64,000 nucleotides of DNA from Asterias amurensis (taxonomy: Eukaryota; Echinodermata; Asteroidea; Forcipulatida; Asteriidae). Of this stretch, positions 54,318-64,000 are shown piece by piece; position 1 is the first letter of the stretch, and each line of letters starts with the position of its first letter. The notes under the pieces are model-generated. The model was not told the origin of the DNA. It was given only the letters and a program-made list of their open reading frames with translations, and ran no database searches. The translations under genes were made by a program, and so were the position numbers. The DNA lies in NCBI RefSeq assembly GCF_032118995.1, contig NC_092669.1, positions 3,347,501-3,411,500 on the forward strand, given 5' to 3'.

Positions 54318-54346
54318 AACGTTCTTTTGCTTACCATCAATCCAAC

Positions 54347-58927
<4,581 letters not shown>

Positions 58928-59385
58928 TCGATCCATGACTAGATAAGAAGACATCCACAGGCATCAAGAACTCACGAGTATCAGCGGGGACTAGATACCT
59001 TCTCCCGCCAGAACAATAACCATGGGATAGAAAGCTACGATGGCGCATGTGAAAGTAAGCAACAGTGGAGGATCAAAGGCAGGTGGCGTCATGGATGCAA
59101 AGCTAACTCAGATCAGTAAAAATTGTGGAAAGTTTTTAACTAATCCATTAGCGTTTTTGTTGACTACTCTGTCCATAGTGGACCATATAAGAAAATACCT
59201 GAATGATTTGTCCAGTAGCACGAATCAATACACATGCTGAAAGTGTGTTGTGTTCTTGGGTCATGTGCGTCGCTTTGTTTTTTCAACCTCTGAATTCTAG
59301 TGTCTAAAATGCTGGATGTTTTCTTGATTCCTGTCACAATTGTAAAAGAGAGTTGGTTCGAAAAGGGTTTCACACAGTTGGAGAA

Positions 59386-59391
59386 AATAAA
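59386..59391 (+). terminator. Candidate polyadenylation signal for RPL27A
   Basis: AATAAA lies about 460 bp after the RPL27A stop. It is the first canonical hexamer seen on this strand, but the resulting 3' UTR would be long for a ribosomal protein gene. Confidence 0.35.
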
Positions 59392-59924
59392 GTAATTATG
59401 TACACAAATGAATGTGTCAAGTGTGGAGTTCATCATGAAGTATTTGGAGTTTATTATAGTATTGTAGAAACCCATGTGCATGGTACAGTAAATCCCCCCC
59501 CCCCCTCGATTCTGTGAAGACACTTCACAGTACATATTTTCTTCACCAAGGGGTAGAAATATTTTGGTGCCAGAGAGATTGTCGAAATGCCCTTGGGCTG
59601 TAGTCTGTAAACTTGGGGAAGCCGAGAAGTATTACAGACATTATTGGCCTAATTCGTAGAGCACTGATGTAAAGCCCAATCATCTCATTCATAGCAAACA
59701 AAGATTGTTTTTTAAAATTCTGTATTGATTTTAGTTTCCGACATTTTCTTCAAAATCCACCTAAGATGGACGACTTCCAGATCGTGATTATTCTTCTCAT
59801 CTCAGCCATGAAAACAACCCCACATTTACTATCACGCGCCCTAACTCTACATGACAGAAGTTGATACAAGAGGGCGCTGTTTGCAGCGGCTATCAAGATG
59901 AGTAAAAGCTATGATCTTGGAACC

Positions 59925-60400
59925 AAGTCTAGGTCACGCCAGTGTCGGATGCAATTGTGTCCGCCATGCAATACTGTCCGCTCTGGACACTTTTGCATAT
60001 AATGCAATGGTGTCCGGGGCTATGCAAGAACCGTTCGGTGGACATGTACATGACTGTACGTGTATGTGCTTGCATAAGCGTGCATGCACTGAACTTACAA
60101 ACATGTAATGGAGCATGAATATTCACGTATTTTATGACAGCGAATACTCACTTGGCTTGTAAAAAAAAATGGCGAACGTGTTCTGTTGACCAAGGGCGTT
60201 TTATTTCCTGCAAGGACGGTTTTGCATGGGGGCGGACATAACTGCATATGCAAATGTGTCCGGGCGGACACAGTTGCATTTATGCAGCAGCATCCGGGCG
60301 GACATTATTGCATATGCAATAATGTTCTCTGGATAGTATTGCATATAGGACATCATTGCATGGGACATCGGGCTTCCTTGTGGATAGATGGGGCTCGACC
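59925..60400. repeat. Cluster of TGCATATGCAA and GTCCGGGCGGACA dyads
   Basis: At least ten short, irregularly spaced copies of TGCAAT/ATTGCA and GTCCGS repeats, many as palindromes. Not a strict tandem array and no gene frame. Confidence 0.55.
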
Positions 60401-60531
60401 AGAGTCAATGACTAGCACCAGGCTATCTCAATGAACTTATTTCACAATACATGGTTCATCGCAGCCATAGATCATCAAACAAGTGTCTTAAGTAGGATTT
60501 GAAACTTTGCATGGTGTAAATACGATATAGA

Positions 60532-60764
60532 AAGGTTTGCGTTAACCCCGATGTATATAATGACTACTCTAATGAGTTGGTGGTTCTGAAAAGAACCGTT
60601 GGTTTTCAACTCGACGTTTCGATCAGTATGCTCCGATCGTCCTCTGGAGAAAGCAGACGATCAGAGCATACTGATCGAAACGTCGAGTGGAAAACCAACA
60701 GTTCTTTTCAGAACCATCCCAACTCATAAGAGATAGTCATTACATGGTGTTACCGCAAACCTTT
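60532..60764. mobile_element. Palindromic element with AGGTTTGCGGTAACACCATG tips
   Basis: Arms include AAAAGAACCGTTGGTTTTCA / GGAAAACCAACAGTTCTTTT and CGACGTTTCGATCAGTATGC / its inverse. A diverged relative is at 48892-49045 in TIF1 intron 6. Confidence 0.7.
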
Positions 60765-61047
60765 CTACCAGTGTCTTCTTGTGACTTCAAGGACACACAC
60801 CTATAGTAATGGGCATTTTTGCATCTGCGGTACCAGCCCTTGGCGGAATACTCTACCAATAAAGGCATTCGCACAGCTTCATCATTAGACGGGGGAAATG
60901 TTGATAGCTTAAAAAGAGTAGAACAATTAAAGACAATAAACTGGGTTATAGTCCAGCAATTGCTTTATTTTGGCAAGCATTTGTTTACTTACGATTTTAA
61001 TATTCCCCTCTCTAAGTTTATAACAAAACAAATCATAAAAAAAAACG

Positions 61048-61160
61048 TTAAAGGCAGTGGACACTAATTGGTAGTTACTCAAAATGATATTAGAATAAAA
61101 CCATTCTTGATAACAAGTAACGGGGAGAGGTCGATAGTATTTTAAAACACTGAGAAATAT
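61048..61160. mobile_element. MITE A, left-end fragment
   Basis: TTAA at 61048, then GGCAGTGGACACTAATTGGT; lost after GAAATATC. Confidence 0.7.
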
Positions 61161-61279
61161 CAAGATCAGTAGAAATATCAAGATCAAGATCACCGATATC
61201 CTGCTTAATAACTACACGTAAGTAGGTTACGGAGAGTGAACGTTAGTAGTAACCATCCGCGTGCAAAACCTCCCTACAT

Positions 61280-61510
61280 GGGTGCGTTCGTTTAGCTTCC
61301 CACGGTGGTCACTGGGGTTAGCCCCTGACAAGAGCTAATCCACCGATCACACTCGCCCTCTCGTGGTGACGGCATGCAACTCGGGTCACTCCAAGAGACC
61401 CACTCCACAAGCAGGGCACTGGGGGCTGACGCGGGTGAGTCCCGTCAAAGCTATTCGAACGAATCGGGGGCAGACCGGGGTCGACCCAGGGAAGCTAAAC
61501 GAATGCACCC
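61280..61510. mobile_element. MITE F, full copy
   Basis: GGGTGCGTTCGTTTAGCTTC left, GAAGCTAAACGAATGCACCC right. A fragment of the family is also at 41278-41342. Confidence 0.78.
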
Positions 61511-61833
61511 ATTATAAAGTAGAATGATTGTTTTCAGCTGTATGCAAGCAGCACAGCATGGTCATTATGGTCGTTTCATGGAACGTTGACTCCATCCACG
61601 CTTCAGTGAGGTGACAGGTACTGCATCTCTGTCTGCAGCATTCACGAGTGGACACCAACCATTAGAATCCCGAGAAACGGTGATCAGCATGATTTTTTTT
61701 TTCTTCTTTAGATTACTAAATGACTTCGTGAGAAAATAATTCCAACTTCGAAGGGATTCCCTTTTCTCAAACTCCATAGCTCAAAATGCGTTCAATAAAG
61801 AAAGTTTGTATGGTGATTTCAACTGTTGTGTAA

Positions 61834-63437
61834 TTAATCTATGACACTAATTTTAAAATTCTGGAAGATTTTGTTCACACATGCTGTTGCATAAGCTATC
61901 TTCTTGCTGCCTGCAGCTGATAATAGCTTGATGTCGTCCTTGATAAGACGTTCAGTGCGCCCGTTGAGACAAAGCGCTGCGTGAAGATCCAGTGGTGTGT
62001 CTATGTTCTGTAAGGAAGAAGAAAAGACGGATATAAATCATTGGACTCACACAGAGTGCGCCACCAAGAGTGCGCTTAAAAGTGCAATAATTCAAAGTGC
62101 AATGGATGACAGGTAAGGATTAATACAGGACAGTTACTTTCTTTTCAGACACAGTGATTTCATTGGATAGACGTGCAGCGACGTAAGCTGTCTTTGTGTT
62201 TTGGTTGGTCCGAGGTGACGTTTGGCTTTGAGCTGCACTTGCGGTCGTCTGCATATGAATCTAGGTGAAAGGTGAAGATGGGCGGGGATTGACCTTTAGG
62301 CTAGAGGCTACTCTATGGCGTCATTCACGAGCCTCGATGTGTGACGTCAGAAGTTAAGGCTACCCAATGGGGTCGTAGTAAACAGCATGAACATCTGCGT
62401 CACATTATTTTCTTTCGGGTCTAGTGATAATTCAGAGAGCTGCCATGATGTCTCCATCCTAATCATGCTTCTCATATCGAATAACAATACTGAATGCTAA
62501 TAATCACTTTGCAAAATGGAACCAGACTATTTTGTTCGTCAAGCCTCGGTTTGGTAACATTAATATTAATGGGAGAAATTCAAGATGGCTGCACCATGAT
62601 AAAGGTCTATACTTCAATCCCTGTCCATATCACCTTTGACATATCATAATACATGTATACAATCATTTCACATGGTCAAGATACTTTGCAAATCTGCATA
62701 CATTACATGCAAGCTTTATTTGTACTATATACATAGGGGGCCTACTCAGTACACACAAGATGCAGACTTGATGTTTCTATTGGTCCGAGGTAATTGCCGT
62801 TTAGCTTATAGCGATCAAACACAAGTTTTCCATACAACCTGGAAAATGGCAGCAGAACTTTAGAAAGATCACCCAAATGAACTATACCCCTATACTGGCC
62901 TGCACCAACATATTTGTTGGTTTTTATATGTAATCATTTATTTTAAATTCATGTTTGACCCTACCTCACTTATACCCCCCCCCCCCCCCCCAACCCTCAC
63001 CACCCACTCCCCACCCCAGCACTAAATGTCTTAGGCTCTTTACGAAACCAGCTTCGGCTTTGGATTCGGTTTCAGGCTCCGTCCTCTCGTTTGAAGTAGC
63101 CCTGGGGTGAGCGCAAAGCACGCGTATTGTCAAAAAAACAACAACAACCGCGGGGCCATACTAAAACCCGAGCCGAATCCAAAGCCGAAACCGTAATTTC
63201 GTAAATGCCCTGTATGCATCTCATACCTGTGACTCTCAGTGAAGTATGGTGATTCATCATTTCCGTGACGTCATCCTCGTGTCTTGTCCGCCGGTTCTCA
63301 TGAATGAAAGTTGCAATCGCATAACATATCAATGCACCGGTTACGGCAGTCCACTCCACGGGGCTTTTACTCCACCAAACCCAGCATAGCACTGAATAGG
63401 CTAGTAGACTGAACCAGCCCCACTCGAACAAAAACAT
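61834..63437 (-). CDS. Unrecognised gene model: two-helix membrane protein (tentative three exons)
   Basis: Two stretches look coding. Exon 63437-63227 starts with ATG and encodes 70 residues with two hydrophobic segments (FLFEWGWFSLLAYSVLCWVW and VEWTAVTGALICYAIATF), then a charged stretch (HENRRTRHEDDVTEMMNHH), ending at a GTATGAG donor in phase 1. Exon 62007-61834 follows a TTCCTTACAG acceptor in phase 0 and encodes 57 residues (DTPLDLHAALCLNGRTERL ... AYATACVNKIFQNFKISVID) to a TAA stop. The phases do not join directly. A possible middle exon at 62232-62138 (open frame, AG before it, GTAACT after it) would fix the phase and give about 159 aa. I do not recognise the family. The end exons look real; that they belong to one gene, and the middle exon, are guesses. 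Confidence 0.4.
62240..63000. other. No gene seen
   Basis: GGCGTCATTCACGAGCCTCG (62319) resembles 20451-20475, so part is repeat. A long poly-C run lies at 62977-62990. Confidence 0.35.
63036..63210. mobile_element. Small MITE with TTTACGAAACCAGCTTCGGC tips
   Basis: AGCTTCGGCTTTGGATTCGG pairs with CCGAATCCAAAGCCGAAACC. Its right end is 17 bp from the donor of the unrecognised gene's first exon. Confidence 0.65.
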
Positions 63438-63654
63438 ATCTGGTGGAACTCTTGTTTGCAGTTTGTTTTTTCAAATGGTAGTTTTGGATGCATGCCCATA
63501 CAACTCCTTCCACTGTGGTACAACTGTGGCTCTCACTGTCAACTCTGCAAACTTTGACAAAGTCACAATTCATCAGATTTGATTGACTTTGTGAGTGCGA
63601 ATTTGTGACCTTTGATAAGATGGGAGTTCGAACGTTTTTGTTCTTTCGTTGATC

Positions 63655-64000
63655 ATTAAAGGGGACGTATTGGTTTTTGAAACCGTTCAATTGTTTAAAT
63701 TCTGTATAAATACAGATACACCGGTGAAAAATTTAATTTCAAAAAGTTGAGCGTTGTCAAAATCTGAAGTGGTTTAGTGTTCGCAGTAAGAATCTGTTAC
63801 GCACATGGAAAAGCTTCCGACATTCACATTTAATACAATTTTTTGGGGTATACAAACTGTATTATTTTCTTATTACCACATTACTTCAAAGTGAAACGAT
63901 TCTCATACTGTTTTATACTGTCGATTACAAGTACGTGTCACACCAATGTAAGTTTTTATCGCTATTAGTTTTAGAAGTGGTGTATTAACACCTCCTCTTT
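63655..64000. mobile_element. TTAA-type MITE, cut by the window end
   Basis: Starts TTAAAGGGGACGTATTGGTT; interior resembles the middle of family A (TTCTCATACTGTTTTATACT). Its right end is outside. Confidence 0.5.

Larger units (their letters stand above)
53745..54346. promoter_or_regulatory. Divergent promoter between the TIF1 gene and RPL27A
   Basis: This 602-bp stretch separates the two start codons, which point away from each other. It contains the TCTCGCGAGA palindrome near the RPL27A side and a YY1-type site near the TIF1 side, and no TATA box at a useful distance from either ATG. On the TIF1 side the sequence AAGATGGCGGTCTGA would give a 3-codon upstream ORF if transcribed. A shared promoter is inferred from spacing and motifs. 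Confidence 0.7.

Overview
The window looks like nuclear DNA of a deuterostome invertebrate. The coding exons are short, separated by GT-AG introns and encode animal proteins, and the intergenic and intronic DNA is packed with short palindromic DNA transposons (MITEs). From memory, the commonest MITE (about 375 bp, TTAA-flanked, ends reading GGCAGTGGACACTATTGG) is typical of sea-star genomes such as Asterias and its relatives. Asteroid origin is therefore the best guess, but it is inference; no database was searched.

Layout from left to right. 1-5422: the 3' four coding exons of a PRAS40 (AKT1S1) gene on the + strand. 5423-8584: a tail-to-tail spacer with minisatellites and a MITE family that carries CTCF-like motifs. 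8585-19191: a eukaryotic UDP-galactopyranose mutase gene on the - strand, with one 1.56-kb main exon and a candidate first exon 9 kb upstream that encodes a hydrophobic N-terminus. 19192-29935: no gene recognised, mostly repeats. 29936-38857: a complete ten-exon PEX16 gene on the + strand; all splice phases close to give 372 aa. 38858-44132: repeats, tRNA-derived sequences and no gene. 44133-53744: a complete twelve-exon TIF1-type gene (TRIM24/TRIM33 class; RING, B-boxes, coiled coil, PHD, bromodomain) on the - strand, 943 aa. 53745-54346: a shared divergent promoter with a TCTCGCGAGA palindrome and a YY1-like site. 54347-58927: RPL27A on the + strand, 149 aa, with a first exon that ends directly after the ATG. 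61834-63437: an unrecognised - strand gene model with two membrane helices. The rest is repeats.

The genes do not form a pathway. They cover TORC1 signalling (PRAS40), galactofuranose precursor synthesis (UGM), peroxisome membrane biogenesis (PEX16), chromatin or ubiquitin regulation (TIF1) and translation (RPL27A). The most notable points are: UGM in a probable echinoderm with a possible signal anchor; a 55-bp tandem array in PEX16 that has copied a 5' splice site seven times; a roughly 970-bp graded triplet array in another PEX16 intron; CTCF-like motifs carried by a palindromic MITE; and several TTAA-flanked MITE families. No retrovirus-like element, CRISPR array or rRNA was seen.
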